A stretch of DNA of 58,759 nt, from positions 1 to 58,759 of the forward strand of contig JAGWTI010000010.1 in the NCBI GenBank assembly GCA_028876065.1, read 5' to 3'. The notes under the pieces are model-generated. The model made no database searches. It was given only the letters and a program-made list of their open reading frames with translations, and was not told the origin of the DNA. Both the position numbers and the translations under genes were made by a program. The DNA comes from Nitrospirota bacterium (lineage in GTDB: Bacteria > Nitrospirota > Nitrospiria > Nitrospirales > Nitrospiraceae). Below, piece by piece: positions 48,484-57,191 of the stretch; within the stretch, counting starts at the first letter, position 1; the number at the start of each line of letters is the position of its first letter.

Positions 48484-48807
48484 TTACTTCTTGACGACTT
48501 TCTGGGCCAGGTACTGGCTTCCGGAGACGACATAGGTCACGGTCACGCTGTCCCCCTTCTTCACGTCCGCCAAGGTTTTTGCGCCCCCTTCGAATTTCGT
48601 CTTCTCGTTCACCACGAAGGTAAAGCGCGTCCCGCCGTCGGTCTTTTTCACCGCCAGCTTGCCGGCCGCCTGGTCCGCCAGGAGAACCGTGCCGGGGAAG
48701 TCCACGGCTGTTTCCGCCTGCGCCGGCGGGAGCGGCAGCATCGCCAGACTTGCCAGGAGAACGGTGAGCAGTCCGGCGCGGACCCAGTGAACCGGTATAT
48801 GAGTCAT
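48484..48807 (-). CDS. Exported hypothetical protein, 107 aa
   Basis: The signal peptide (about 1-32, ending AQA) is followed by a small beta-rich domain (VDFPGTVLLADQAAGKLAVKKTDGGTRFTFVVNEKTKF ... VTVTYVVSGSQYLAQKVVKK). It may be an OB- or DUF5666-like fold of about 70 residues. GGAGGAGG precedes the ATG. It sits in the same minus-strand run between the PLP decarboxylase and aroE. Function unknown. Confidence 0.7.
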   Translation of the reverse strand: MTHIPVHWVRAGLLTVLLASLAMLPLPPAQAETAVDFPGTVLLADQAAGKLAVKKTDGGTRFTFVVNEKTKFEGGAKTLADVKKGDSVTVTYVVSGSQYLAQKVVKK

Positions 48808-48870
48808 AGCGACCTCCTCCTTCTCCGTGATGTCCTGTTCCACTCTCGGCTCCGTGAACGGTCGCCCCGC

Positions 48871-50109
48871 CTATCCGAGCGTGAGCGGCAGACCGCCGCT
48901 GCCGAAGCTGTAAGCCATGCTGGCATCGTAGGCGCCTGCGTCCAGGTAGGCCAGGAGATCGCCTCGCCGGACCGTCTTGGGCGCTTGCATCGAGTCCGAC
49001 AGGATATCGAACTCCATACAGAGCCGGCCCAGGACCCGATCGGGGCCCGTGCCCCAGAGCGCGAGCCTGCCGGACGGGCCGAGCGAGGCGATGCGGTGCG
49101 GATGCGACCTGACATCGGGCAGTTCCGCCACAGAAGCGTCGACGACGAGTTCGGTGCGGGTCCGGGAACGCCGCACCTCGATCACATGGGTCAGCAGGCA
49201 CATGGAGCGCTGGGACAGGGCCTTGCCCGGCTCGAGGATGATCCGGCGAACCATCGGGAGTTGACGCCGGCAGGCCGTGACCAGTTGCCGGAACTCCCCG
49301 CGCAAGAAGTCGGACCAGTCGTCCGGGTGCCAGCCGCCCCCGAAGCTCACGACGACCGGACGGCCGCGCAGCCGGTCGCAGAGCAGTCCGACGGCGGCGA
49401 GAAAATTCTCCGCCAGGGAGTGCCAGGTCCTCACGCCGAACAGGCTGCTGGCGATGTGGAAATGGAACCCGAGCCCCTGCCGGCGCGGCAGGCGCTTGAG
49501 CAGCGCCACCGCCTCCGCCAAGACCGCCGGCTCGTGGAGCCCGATGCCGAATCGTGAATTGACCGTCGCCGGGCGCAGGCGCAAGCCGACGTAATCGGCC
49601 ACCAAGTCCCCGCTCGACAGCCGCGGGCGCAGCATCCGCAATTCCTGCAGCGAGTCGCAAAAAATCGCGCCATACCGGGGAGTCTTGACGGGCGCCAGCC
49701 ACCATTTTCCCGGTCCGTTGAGGACGATCTGCTCGGGGGGAAACCCAAGGCCGACGGCATGGGTCACCTCGGACTGGGCGATGGCTTCGGCCCACAGGCC
49801 TGCGTCACGAGCCAGGCCGAGCAGTGCCGGCGAGGGGTTGGTCTTGATGCTGTAGGCCATCACCAAGTCTGGCCGGCCGGCCGGCTGCAACCGGTCGAGC
49901 AGCGACGCCGACTCCCGAAAGGTCGAGGTGGCGTAGCCGGGCAGGAGGACGCGCCGGGGGGTTTCAGCCCAACCGGTGCGGAGGATACGCTGTACGTCTT
50001 GCAGCAGGAGCGCCGGCGCCGCCGGCTTGGGCTCGACCGCCAGGCCCTTGCCCCGGCCCCGGAGGAGTCGGGCCAGCGTGGCCATCCCCGATGGATTCTG
50101 TACGGACAT
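48871..50109 (-). CDS. Fold-type III PLP-dependent decarboxylase of unknown substrate
   Basis: The 412-aa protein has the ornithine/diaminopimelate decarboxylase core: VMAYSIKTNPS with the PLP lysine, GFHFHIAS, VVSFGGGWHP, IILEPGKA (normally EPGR), GRLCMEFDIL with the active-site Cys pattern, and LDAGAYDASMAYSF. Catalytic residues are intact. The genuine lysA is elsewhere (34843-36102), so this one likely acts on another amino acid or peptide end. It follows a small protein by 27 bp, and that follows an ATP-grasp ligase, which suggests a joint pathway. Confidence 0.85.
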   Translation of the reverse strand: MSVQNPSGMATLARLLRGRGKGLAVEPKPAAPALLLQDVQRILRTGWAETPRRVLLPGYATSTFRESASLLDRLQPAGRPDLVMAYSIKTNPSPALLGLARDAGLWAEAIAQSEVTHAVGLGFPPEQIVLNGPGKWWLAPVKTPRYGAIFCDSLQELRMLRPRLSSGDLVADYVGLRLRPATVNSRFGIGLHEPAVLAEAVALLKRLPRRQGLGFHFHIASSLFGVRTWHSLAENFLAAVGLLCDRLRGRPVVVSFGGGWHPDDWSDFLRGEFRQLVTACRRQLPMVRRIILEPGKALSQRSMCLLTHVIEVRRSRTRTELVVDASVAELPDVRSHPHRIASLGPSGRLALWGTGPDRVLGRLCMEFDILSDSMQAPKTVRRGDLLAYLDAGAYDASMAYSFGSGGLPLTLG

Positions 50110-50136
50110 GGTGCGGTCGAGCCTTGCCGACGGCCG

Positions 50137-50472
50137 CTACTTGCCGCCCTTTCTCACCAGGATGATCCGGGCTTCATATTGAGCCAACAGTTGATTCTTT
50201 TTGGACAGGATCTGCTGGTTGAATTGCTGGAGCGACAGCCGCTGCTGGATCAACTCGACGGGAACTTGCAACGTCCGGTTCGGCAGCAGTTCAGCCGAGG
50301 CGGTGCCGGCCGTGAGGACGAGCGGAATCCCCAAGACCAGCTGCACCATCAGTTTACCCTTGGGGCTCTTGACCGGGATGGCGGGAATCCAGGGGTTGAG
50401 CGGCACCATCTTGCCGAAGCGCGCCGGCTGACCCGTTTTGCCCTGCGCCCGACTCCGAGATTTCTTGGCCAT
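50137..50472 (-). CDS. Small basic protein between ATP-grasp and decarboxylase genes, 111 aa
   Basis: A basic N-terminus (MAKKSRSRAQGKTGQPARFGKMVPLNPW) leads to a hydrophobic stretch (LMVQLVLGIPLVLTAGTASAELLP) and a long Gln-rich amphipathic C-terminal helix (VPVELIQQRLSLQQFNQQILSKKNQ). AAGGAGG lies 6 nt before the ATG I chose; another ATG is directly upstream. No family recognised. It might be a scaffold, a membrane-linked factor or a substrate for its neighbours; no Cys is present. Confidence 0.6.
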   Translation of the reverse strand: MAKKSRSRAQGKTGQPARFGKMVPLNPWIPAIPVKSPKGKLMVQLVLGIPLVLTAGTASAELLPNRTLQVPVELIQQRLSLQQFNQQILSKKNQLLAQYEARIILVRKGGK

Positions 50473-50506
50473 CATCACCCTCCTTCATAGGATGAATGCC
50501 CGGCTT

Positions 50507-51535
50507 TCACGGAGCCCAGGCGGGAACTTCCACGACCACTCTGGTGAACGACGCCCTGTGGTGCTGCGTCGCCTTGGCGCTCAACCGGCCCGTGATCGCC
50601 TGCACCAACAGGGCCGGCAGATTATAGCCTGCTTGCGCCGCCCCGTAAATCCAGGCGGGAAACCGCGGGTTGCACTCCAGCAGCCACAGGTTTCCTTGCT
50701 GGTCCCGCACACATTCCAGCTCGCCGCCCCCGGACCACTTGGTCAGCCGGACCAGACGTCGGAGACGACGCTCCAGTTCGGCCGACACGCGGCTGACTTG
50801 GCCGGACCAGACCTTGCCCTGGTGGGTCCGGTCGAGCTTTTCCAAAAAGGCCGCCCCCAACAGCTCCCCTTTCCAGGCGGCGAAGGCGATCGTGACGTCC
50901 TGCCCCGCCACATGCGCCTGTAAAAACAATTGGTCCTTTCCGCCCCAGGCTTCGGCCAATTGGGCGATGACCGGACCGGCCTCGTACCAGGACCAGATGG
51001 GCACCGCGTCGTAATGGGTCCCCTTCACCCAGAGGGGCCAGCCGTGCAGGCGGCAGAACCGGCCGAGGTCCACGTCGGATGCGGTGGCCAGCAAGAGAAA
51101 CGGAGGCAGTCCGATCCCCAACAGTCGGCCGAGCCGGAAGGGCGGTTTGGCGGCCATCTGAATGGTCGTCCAGGGCGGCAAGGGAAGGCGCGTTCGGGAG
51201 CGGAGCCGTCGCGTGAGGAGCCGGATTTCCAGATCCAGCCCCGAAATCCAGATCGCCCCCTCCGACAGCCGCGAGGCCACAAACGCCGCATGGGCCCCCA
51301 GATCGATGGCCTGCCACGGCGGCCGTACCAACCCCTCGTCGAAGTCCGGCCACAGGAGCCCGCTGCTGTGGGGCGAGTAATCGACCGCCACCAGATGGGC
51401 GTCGGGAAACGCGGTCCGCAACGAACGGGCGATGCCGACGCCGGGCGAAGGATTCGCGCCACCGTGGACGCCGCTGATGTAGAGGCGCAACCGGTCGGCG
51501 GTTCGCCGACGCCGGCTGGTGATCGACGAGGCCAT
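50507..51535 (-). CDS. ATP-grasp family ligase-like protein
   Basis: The 342-aa protein has an N-terminal alpha/beta domain (about 15-120: LRLYISGVHGGANPSPGVGIARSL) and an ATP-grasp domain. There, WVKGTHYDA near residue 170 supplies the ATP lysine, QAHVAGQDVTIAFAAWKG the middle, and ELECVRDQQGNLWLLECNPRFPAWIYG the Mg-binding Glu (287) and Asn (289). ATP-grasp enzymes make amide or peptide-type bonds through an acyl-phosphate. Substrate unknown. It is 11 bp after the SDR gene and 34 bp before the small protein. Confidence 0.82.
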   Translation of the reverse strand: MASSITSRRRRTADRLRLYISGVHGGANPSPGVGIARSLRTAFPDAHLVAVDYSPHSSGLLWPDFDEGLVRPPWQAIDLGAHAAFVASRLSEGAIWISGLDLEIRLLTRRLRSRTRLPLPPWTTIQMAAKPPFRLGRLLGIGLPPFLLLATASDVDLGRFCRLHGWPLWVKGTHYDAVPIWSWYEAGPVIAQLAEAWGGKDQLFLQAHVAGQDVTIAFAAWKGELLGAAFLEKLDRTHQGKVWSGQVSRVSAELERRLRRLVRLTKWSGGGELECVRDQQGNLWLLECNPRFPAWIYGAAQAGYNLPALLVQAITGRLSAKATQHHRASFTRVVVEVPAWAP

Positions 51536-51546
51536 AGGGGATGGTT

Positions 51547-52302
51547 CTACCGCGCCGTCATCCCGCCGTCAATCGGAACGATGGTCCCCGTCATCCAGGC
51601 CGATTCGTCCGAGGCCAAATACAGGGCCAGCGCCGCCACTTCCTCCGGCGTCCCCGGCCGCGCGATGGGATAGTTCGAGAGCACTTGGTCCAGGCGGGCT
51701 TGGTCGCTGATGAGGCTGGCCGCCATGGGGGTCGCGACCAACCCAGGATTCATCGCGTTGCAGCGGATGCCCTGCTTGGCGTAGTCGATCGCGGTGCAGC
51801 GGGTGAGCGCATCCATGCCTCCCTTGCTGGCCGCATAGGCAGCCAGCATGGGAATGCCGACCAGCGAGGCGATGGAGGAAATGTTGATGATGGACCCGCC
51901 GCCGGCCTTGAGCATGGCGGGCACGGCGGCCCTGGTCATGCGGAAAGCGCCCGTGAGGTTGACGGCCAGGACATCGTCCCAGGTCGCGTCGTCCGTTTCA
52001 TGCAGCAGCTTCCCGAAGGCGCCGATGCCGGCGTTGTTCACCAGCACATCGAGCTTGCCGAAGGCCCGCACCGCTTGGTCCACGGCCGCGCGCGCGTGGG
52101 CCTCGTCGGCGACGGAACCGGCGACCGCGATCGCCCGTCCCCCTTCGCCGGTGATGTCGCCTACGACCTTGTCGAGGAGCTCCTTGCGCCGGCCGGTGAT
52201 GACGACCGAGGCTCCCTCGCGGGCGAACCGCCGGGCGATCGCCTCCCCGATGCCGACGCTGCAGCCGGTGATCAGCGCCACTTTTCCCTGTAATCGGCTC
52301 AT
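51547..52302 (-). CDS. SDR-family oxidoreductase, classical
   Basis: The 251-aa enzyme has LITGCSVGIGEAIAR (TGxxxGIG), DVLVNNAGIGAFG, INISSIASLVGIPMLAAYAASKGG with the full Ser-Tyr-Lys set, and NPGLVATPM. It is a 3-oxoacyl-ACP reductase-like alcohol dehydrogenase of unknown substrate. Its ATG overlaps the trmI stop (ATGA), and it precedes the ATP-grasp gene by 11 bp, so it belongs to the same transcript. Confidence 0.9.
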   Translation of the reverse strand: MSRLQGKVALITGCSVGIGEAIARRFAREGASVVITGRRKELLDKVVGDITGEGGRAIAVAGSVADEAHARAAVDQAVRAFGKLDVLVNNAGIGAFGKLLHETDDATWDDVLAVNLTGAFRMTRAAVPAMLKAGGGSIINISSIASLVGIPMLAAYAASKGGMDALTRCTAIDYAKQGIRCNAMNPGLVATPMAASLISDQARLDQVLSNYPIARPGTPEEVAALALYLASDESAWMTGTIVPIDGGMTAR

Positions 52303-53162
52303 GCGGCTGGCTCCTCGTCGTCCTGGGCGGCGTCCCCGTCCGGTTCCGCCTCGGCCCTGATCGGGCCTGGCCCCAGGAGTCCCGGCTCGACCTTCCGCGC
52401 CACGGTGATGAAGCCGGAATGGGCGACCATCCGATGGTCCGGTCGCACGCTTCGCCCCTGGATATTCCAGGTCCGCAACAGGGTCTCGAACGTTTCAATC
52501 ATGGTGAATACGCTGGCCCGCTCCAGCGCCTCCACCGTTTGCATGATTTGGGGCACGGTGGGGACGTAGCTGAGATAGACGCCCCCGGACCGCAAGACCT
52601 GGGCCGCGTGCGGCACCACCTGCCAGGGCTCGGGCAGGTCCAGGACCAGCCGGTCGAACGGCCCGTCGGCGGGATCGATCCCTTCGTAGACGTTGCGAAT
52701 CCTGGGCGTGAAGTTGGGGACCGGGCCGAGATAGCGCTCGATATTCTTCATGGCCGTCCGGGCGAAGTCCTCGCGCGCTTCGTAGCTGACCACGGAGCCT
52801 CGATTCCCCACCGCGCGCAACAGGGCCATCGTCAGCGCCCCGGACCCCGTCCCCGCTTCGAACACACGGGCGCCCGGATACACGTCGGCCCAGACGGTGA
52901 TCATCGCCAGATCCTTCGGGTAGATGACCTGCGCGCCGCGGGGCATCTTGAGCACATAGTCGCCCAGGGTCGGCAACAGGGCCAGCATCCGTTTGCCGCG
53001 TGACAGGGTCACCAGCGATCCGTCCGGTTTGCCGATCAAGTCGTCGTGCGGGATCGTCTCCCCGCTGTACTGGAAGGTTTCGCCGGCCTTGAGCGTCAGG
53101 GCATATTGCCGGCCCTTCTTGTCCACCAAGTGCAGCCGTTCGCCGTTTTGCAACAATCTCAT
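52299..53162 (-). CDS. trmI: tRNA (adenine-58-N1)-methyltransferase
   Basis: The 287-aa enzyme has a small N-terminal beta domain (1-75) and a SAM-binding methyltransferase domain with RVFEAGTGSGALTMALLRAVG and VSYEAREDFA, then FDRLVLDLPEPW (the DLPEPW catalytic motif of TrmI). It forms m1A58 in tRNA. The tail is an acidic Pro/Asp/Glu-rich extension. TAGAAT lies 9 nt upstream with a matching -35, so the message is probably leaderless. First gene of the long minus-strand operon. Confidence 0.92.
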   Translation of the reverse strand: MRLLQNGERLHLVDKKGRQYALTLKAGETFQYSGETIPHDDLIGKPDGSLVTLSRGKRMLALLPTLGDYVLKMPRGAQVIYPKDLAMITVWADVYPGARVFEAGTGSGALTMALLRAVGNRGSVVSYEAREDFARTAMKNIERYLGPVPNFTPRIRNVYEGIDPADGPFDRLVLDLPEPWQVVPHAAQVLRSGGVYLSYVPTVPQIMQTVEALERASVFTMIETFETLLRTWNIQGRSVRPDHRMVAHSGFITVARKVEPGLLGPGPIRAEAEPDGDAAQDDEEPAA

Positions 53163-53171
53163 AATGGGCTC

Positions 53172-53200
53172 ATTCTAGAAGCGTGCCGGCCGCTTTTCAA
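53172..53200 (-). promoter_or_regulatory. Promoter of the trmI operon, leaderless arrangement
   Basis: Minus strand: TTGAAA (53195-53200), 17-bp spacer, TAGAAT (53172-53177), 9 nt before the trmI ATG. Confidence 0.75.
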
Positions 53201-53343
53201 CCGATCCCTCCGCGCGCCTCTTTTTTCTCTCCTGTTTGGGTGGAATGGAGGTGCCCGGACCTGCGCGTGTCCACCGAGCATCTGTTGAGCCTGCGGGCGT
53301 GCGGGCCGGAGAGGACCTTCATCCCACCTCTGCTCCCCGTTTC

Positions 53344-53372
53344 TTGACAGGGTGGGAGGGGGGCCGTATGAT
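53344..53372 (+). promoter_or_regulatory. Promoter of the nfeD operon
   Basis: TTGACA (53344-53349), 17-bp GC-rich spacer, TATGAT (53367-53372), about 70 nt before the nfeD ATG. Confidence 0.75.
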
Positions 53373-53447
53373 GCCGATGCACCCCGCACCATACGTCATC
53401 GATGCCTGGGCCACCCTCTCGGCCCGATGTCGAACAAGGACAGCTCG

Positions 53448-54776
53448 ATGAAGTCGCCGCTGCGCAGATCGGTCCCTTCTTTCCTGATCCTGTCGGTCCT
53501 CCTTGCCAATGCGATCTCCGTGATCGTGGCCGCTCCGGCCTGGGCGGAACCGCCCCTTGTCGTGGCCGCCTATGAGGGGGTCATCAATCCCGTGACCGCC
53601 GAGTATCTGCACGATGCGCTGGCCCATGCCGAGGCCGTCGGAGCGCAGGCGCTGATCGTGCAGTTGGATACGCCGGGCGGGCTGGACACCTCGATGCGGC
53701 TGATCGTCAAAGACTTCACGAGCGCCGCGCTCCCGATCGTCGTCTACGTCGCCCCTTCCGGCGGGCGCGCGGCGTCGGCCGGCGTGTTCCTGACGATCGC
53801 CGCCCACGTCGCCGCCATGGCGCCGGGCACGAATATCGGGGCGGCCCATCCGGTCGCGATGGGCGGAGGCGAGATGGACAAGACGATGAAGGAGAAAGTC
53901 GAGAACGATTCGGTCGCCTACATCAAGTCCCTCGCGGAGCAGCGAGGACGCAATGTGGCCTGGGCCGAGGAGGCGGTGCGCAAAAGCGTGTCCGTGACGG
54001 AGAAGGAAGCGCTCACGCTGAAAATCATCGACCTGGTCGCGGACGATCTGAAGGGGCTCCAAGACAAACTGGACGGACGAACGGTGACGCTGGCGGCGGG
54101 ACCGGTCGTCCTCCGCACCAAGGGAGCCCCGCTCGACCCCTTTCCCATGAGCTGGCGGCAGGAAATGCTGAAGGCCCTCAGCGATCCCAACATCGCCTAT
54201 GTCCTGATGACGGTGGGCACGATCGGCATCCTGGCGGAACTGTACAACCCCGGCGCGATCCTGCCCGGCATCGTCGGCGCGATCAGTCTGATTCTCGCCT
54301 TCTATTCGTTCCAGTCCCTGCCGGTGAACTATGCGGGCGTGCTGCTGATGCTCTTGGGCATCGTGCTCTTTATCCTGGAAGTGTCCGTCACCAGTTACGG
54401 GCTGCTGGCGCTCGGCGGCGTGACGTCGATGATTCTCGGCTCGCTGATGTTGGTCAAAACCGATGCGCCGTTCCTGCAGATCTCCTGGGCGGTGATCCTG
54501 CCTGTCGTGATCTTGGCGGCCGGGCTCACCCTGCTGATGGTCGGGATGGGGGTGCGCGCCATGGGCCGCCAGCCCACGACGGGTCGCGAAGGCATGGTCG
54601 GGCTCGTCGGCGTGGCCAAAACGTCGGTGGCGCCGCAGGGCAAGGTTCTGGTGCACGGAGAGCTCTGGGAGGCGATCAGCGAACAACCGCTCCAGCCCGG
54701 CGACCGAGCGGAAGTCGTGAAACTGGACGGGCTCACGCTCCACGTCAAGCCAACGATCAAGAAGGGAGTTGCCTGA
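53448..54776 (+). CDS. NfeD-family membrane serine protease
   Basis: The 442-aa protein has a signal peptide (about 1-34), a ClpP-class protease domain with [18 protein letters not shown] and the catalytic Ser 110 in [11 protein letters not shown], then [20 protein letters not shown], where the lysine partner is expected. A membrane domain of several hydrophobic spans (about 240-375) follows, and a C-terminal OB-like NfeD domain ([26 protein letters not shown]). It cleaves the C-terminal region of stomatin in archaea. I use the ATG at 53448 with AAGGA upstream. The stomatin gene begins one base after its stop. Confidence 0.92.
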   Translation: MKSPLRRSVPSFLILSVLLANAISVIVAAPAWAEPPLVVAAYEGVINPVTAEYLHDALAHAEAVGAQALIVQLDTPGGLDTSMRLIVKDFTSAALPIVVYVAPSGGRAASAGVFLTIAAHVAAMAPGTNIGAAHPVAMGGGEMDKTMKEKVENDSVAYIKSLAEQRGRNVAWAEEAVRKSVSVTEKEALTLKIIDLVADDLKGLQDKLDGRTVTLAAGPVVLRTKGAPLDPFPMSWRQEMLKALSDPNIAYVLMTVGTIGILAELYNPGAILPGIVGAISLILAFYSFQSLPVNYAGVLLMLLGIVLFILEVSVTSYGLLALGGVTSMILGSLMLVKTDAPFLQISWAVILPVVILAAGLTLLMVGMGVRAMGRQPTTGREGMVGLVGVAKTSVAPQGKVLVHGELWEAISEQPLQPGDRAEVVKLDGLTLHVKPTIKKGVA

Positions 54777-54777
54777 C

Positions 54778-55566
54778 ATGAACATCCTGCTTAGCCCGCT
54801 CGCGATCTTGCTGCTGTTTGGCCTGCTGGTGGGGATGGGGTTCCACGTTCTGCGCGAATACGAGCGGGCGGTCATCTTTCGCTGGGGGCGGCTGGCGCGC
54901 GGCCTCATCGGCGGGAACGGGCCGGGCGTGGTCGTCATCATTCCCGTGATCGACAAGCTGGTGCGGGTGAGCCTGCGGACGGTCACGATGGACGTGCCGC
55001 CTCAGGACGTCATCACCAAGGACAACGTGTCGGTCAAGGTGAATGCGGTCATTTATTTCCGGGTCGTGGACCCGCAACGGGCGGTCGTCGAGGTGGAGGA
55101 CTACCTCTACGCCACCTCGATGATGGCTCAGACCACGCTTCGCAGCGTGTTGGGGCAGAGCCAACTGGACGATCTTCTGTCGAAGCGGGAAGAAATCAAC
55201 GCCGAGTTGCAGCGGATCATCGACCAACAGACGGAACCCTGGGGCGTGAAAGTGTCCGCGGTGGAGGTCAAGAATGTGGACCTGCCCCAGGAGATGCAGC
55301 GGGCCATCGCGAAACAGGCCGAGGCGGAGCGCGAACGGCGCTCCAAGGTGATCCATGCCGAGGGGGAATTCCAGGCGGCCCAGCGTCTGACCGATGCGGC
55401 CCAAGTGATGAGCCAGAATCCCATCGCGCTCCAGTTGCGGTACCTGCAGACCCTGGTCGAAATCGCGGCGGAAAAGAACTCGACCACGATTTTCCCGGTT
55501 CCCATCGACATCATTTCCCCCCTCCTCAAGAGCCTGACCAAAAAAGACGAAGGGTCGGTCGGTTAA
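54778..55566 (+). CDS. Stomatin/prohibitin-family (SPFH) protein
   Basis: The 262-aa protein has one N-terminal membrane anchor (residues 2-22) and an SPFH domain with [40 protein letters not shown], the coiled-coil [23 protein letters not shown], and a short tail. It forms membrane microdomain assemblies and partners NfeD. It starts at the ATG with AAGGGAG upstream, one base after the nfeD stop. Members of this pair are linked to envelope maintenance. Confidence 0.94.
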   Translation: MNILLSPLAILLLFGLLVGMGFHVLREYERAVIFRWGRLARGLIGGNGPGVVVIIPVIDKLVRVSLRTVTMDVPPQDVITKDNVSVKVNAVIYFRVVDPQRAVVEVEDYLYATSMMAQTTLRSVLGQSQLDDLLSKREEINAELQRIIDQQTEPWGVKVSAVEVKNVDLPQEMQRAIAKQAEAERERRSKVIHAEGEFQAAQRLTDAAQVMSQNPIALQLRYLQTLVEIAAEKNSTTIFPVPIDIISPLLKSLTKKDEGSVG

Positions 55567-55838
55567 ATTTCCTCTTTCTGCTGAATTGCCATTGATTTCC
55601 GCAGGGACAGGCTTACCTTGTGGGCTACCCCCATCCCGGCCTTCGCAAAGGGAAGGGTATCCGAACCGGTTATAGTTATGTAAGCGATGGTAATATTTGA
55701 GGATTCCATAGATTGCAGGGCGGGTGAATCCTTTCAGCAAGATGAGACTCTAATCTTCATACAAGAGAAATCACCGTAGATCCTTGTGACGATCATCAAT
55801 AGAAGGCTTCCTGCAAGGGCAGGGGCAGGGGTGGAAAG

Positions 55839-57098
55839 ATGAGAAAAGACCAGCTGATAGAAGAGACGCAAGAAGACATCGAGCCGGCTGAGGCCCTCGA
55901 CGTGGAGACGGATGATCCGGAGGCCAGCACGATGCTGGGAGCTATCGAGCGCGAGCCGAGCGAGGGGGAGCAGGCAGAAGGGCCGGTCGTCAAGGGCCCT
56001 GCCGGTCGCAGCGAAGCCCAGTCGATGGCGCTGGAGTCTCTGTACTTCCGTTCGTTCGGGGAGCGGGCGTTGCTCAATCGGCAGGAGGAGATCGCGCTCG
56101 CAAAAGGGCTCGACCAGGGTACGAGAGGCATCCGAGTGGCGTTGCGCGAAACGATGGTCTTTGCGGGACGGATGCGCAAGAGCGACAAGCGAGACGAGGC
56201 GCTCGCGATCCTGCAGGAAATCCGGGGATTGAGCGGATTCTCGGCCATCGTCTTGGACCGGGCGGAAAAAGCCGTCGAGGCGCTCGTGGCCGAGGCGCGG
56301 ACGTCCGGGAAAACCGCCGGTTCCCGCGTGAAACGCCTGTCGACCATGCGCCGGCAACTCCGTGAGTCCCGTGCAATCCTCGAGCGGGCGAAAGATGAAA
56401 TGGTTCGCTGCAACCTGCGCCTGGTCGTGGACATCGCCAAGCACTACAACGGCCGCGGCCTGACTCTGTTGGACCTCGTCCAGGAAGGGAACATGGGCCT
56501 GATGAAAGCGGCGGAGCGGTACCAGTACCGCAAGGGGTTCAAGTTCAGCACCTATGCGACCTGGTGGATTCGCCAGGGCATCACCCGTGCCTTGGCCGAT
56601 CAATCCAGGACCATCCGCATTCCGGTGCACATGACCGAAGCCTCGCACCGGATCGTGCGGACGGCGCGCCGGTTGGTGCAGCAGCTCGGCCGCGAGGCCC
56701 GGCTCGAGGAGATCGGGAAGGCCTTGCATCAGCGGCCGGACAAAATCCAGGAGACGATGCAAGTGTTCCAGGAGCCGGTCTCGCTGGACAACCCCGTCGG
56801 AGACGGGGATACGTCGCTCGGAGAGTTGATCGCGGATCGGCAGTCGGTGGCCCCCGATGCGCACGTCCACCGCACGGAGCTGACGCGGGAATTGGACCGC
56901 ATCCTGGGCACCCTCACGCCCCGCGAGCAGACGGTGATCCGGCTGCGTTTCGGGATCGGGCAGGACGAACCCTGCACGCTGGAGCAGGTCGGGCAGAGTC
57001 TCTCCGTGACCCGCGAGCGGATTCGCCAGATCGAGGCCAAGGCGATCAAGAAATTGAAGCAGCCGGAGATCAAGGAGTTGTTCGCCGCCCTGAAGTGA
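55839..57098 (+). CDS. RpoD/RpoS-like sigma-70 factor
   Basis: The 419-aa factor has an acidic N-terminus (1-60, no region 1.1), region 1.2 to 2 with [17 protein letters not shown], a long insertion, then [57 protein letters not shown] for the -10 element and core binding. Region 3 and 4 follow, with [26 protein letters not shown] for the -35. It is an RpoD-family group 2 or primary-like factor, but the missing region 1.1 and extended spacer suggest an alternative sigma such as a stationary-phase or stress factor. The 272-bp leader is AT-rich relative to neighbours. Terminator follows at 57126-57151. Confidence 0.88.
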   Translation: MRKDQLIEETQEDIEPAEALDVETDDPEASTMLGAIEREPSEGEQAEGPVVKGPAGRSEAQSMALESLYFRSFGERALLNRQEEIALAKGLDQGTRGIRVALRETMVFAGRMRKSDKRDEALAILQEIRGLSGFSAIVLDRAEKAVEALVAEARTSGKTAGSRVKRLSTMRRQLRESRAILERAKDEMVRCNLRLVVDIAKHYNGRGLTLLDLVQEGNMGLMKAAERYQYRKGFKFSTYATWWIRQGITRALADQSRTIRIPVHMTEASHRIVRTARRLVQQLGREARLEEIGKALHQRPDKIQETMQVFQEPVSLDNPVGDGDTSLGELIADRQSVAPDAHVHRTELTRELDRILGTLTPREQTVIRLRFGIGQDEPCTLEQVGQSLSVTRERIRQIEAKAIKKLKQPEIKELFAALK

Positions 57099-57125
57099 GC
57101 GGACCACCGACGCTGCGGGAGGCAT

Positions 57126-57151
57126 ACGGGCGAGGCGCAAGCCTCGCCCGT
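57126..57151 (+). terminator. Hairpin with GCAA tetraloop after the sigma gene
   Basis: 11-bp perfect stem (57126-57136/57141-57151) closed by the GNRA loop GCAA, followed by GTCGTTTC. The T-tract is weak, so rho-independent efficiency is uncertain. Confidence 0.65.
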
Positions 57152-57191
57152 GTCGTTTCATCCCGCCTCACTTGAGACTTGCCCCCGATTC

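Noticed and set aside
55600-55680. Riboswitch in front of the sigma gene
   Set aside because: I tried to match c-di-GMP and preQ1-type cores and found none; only weak stems.
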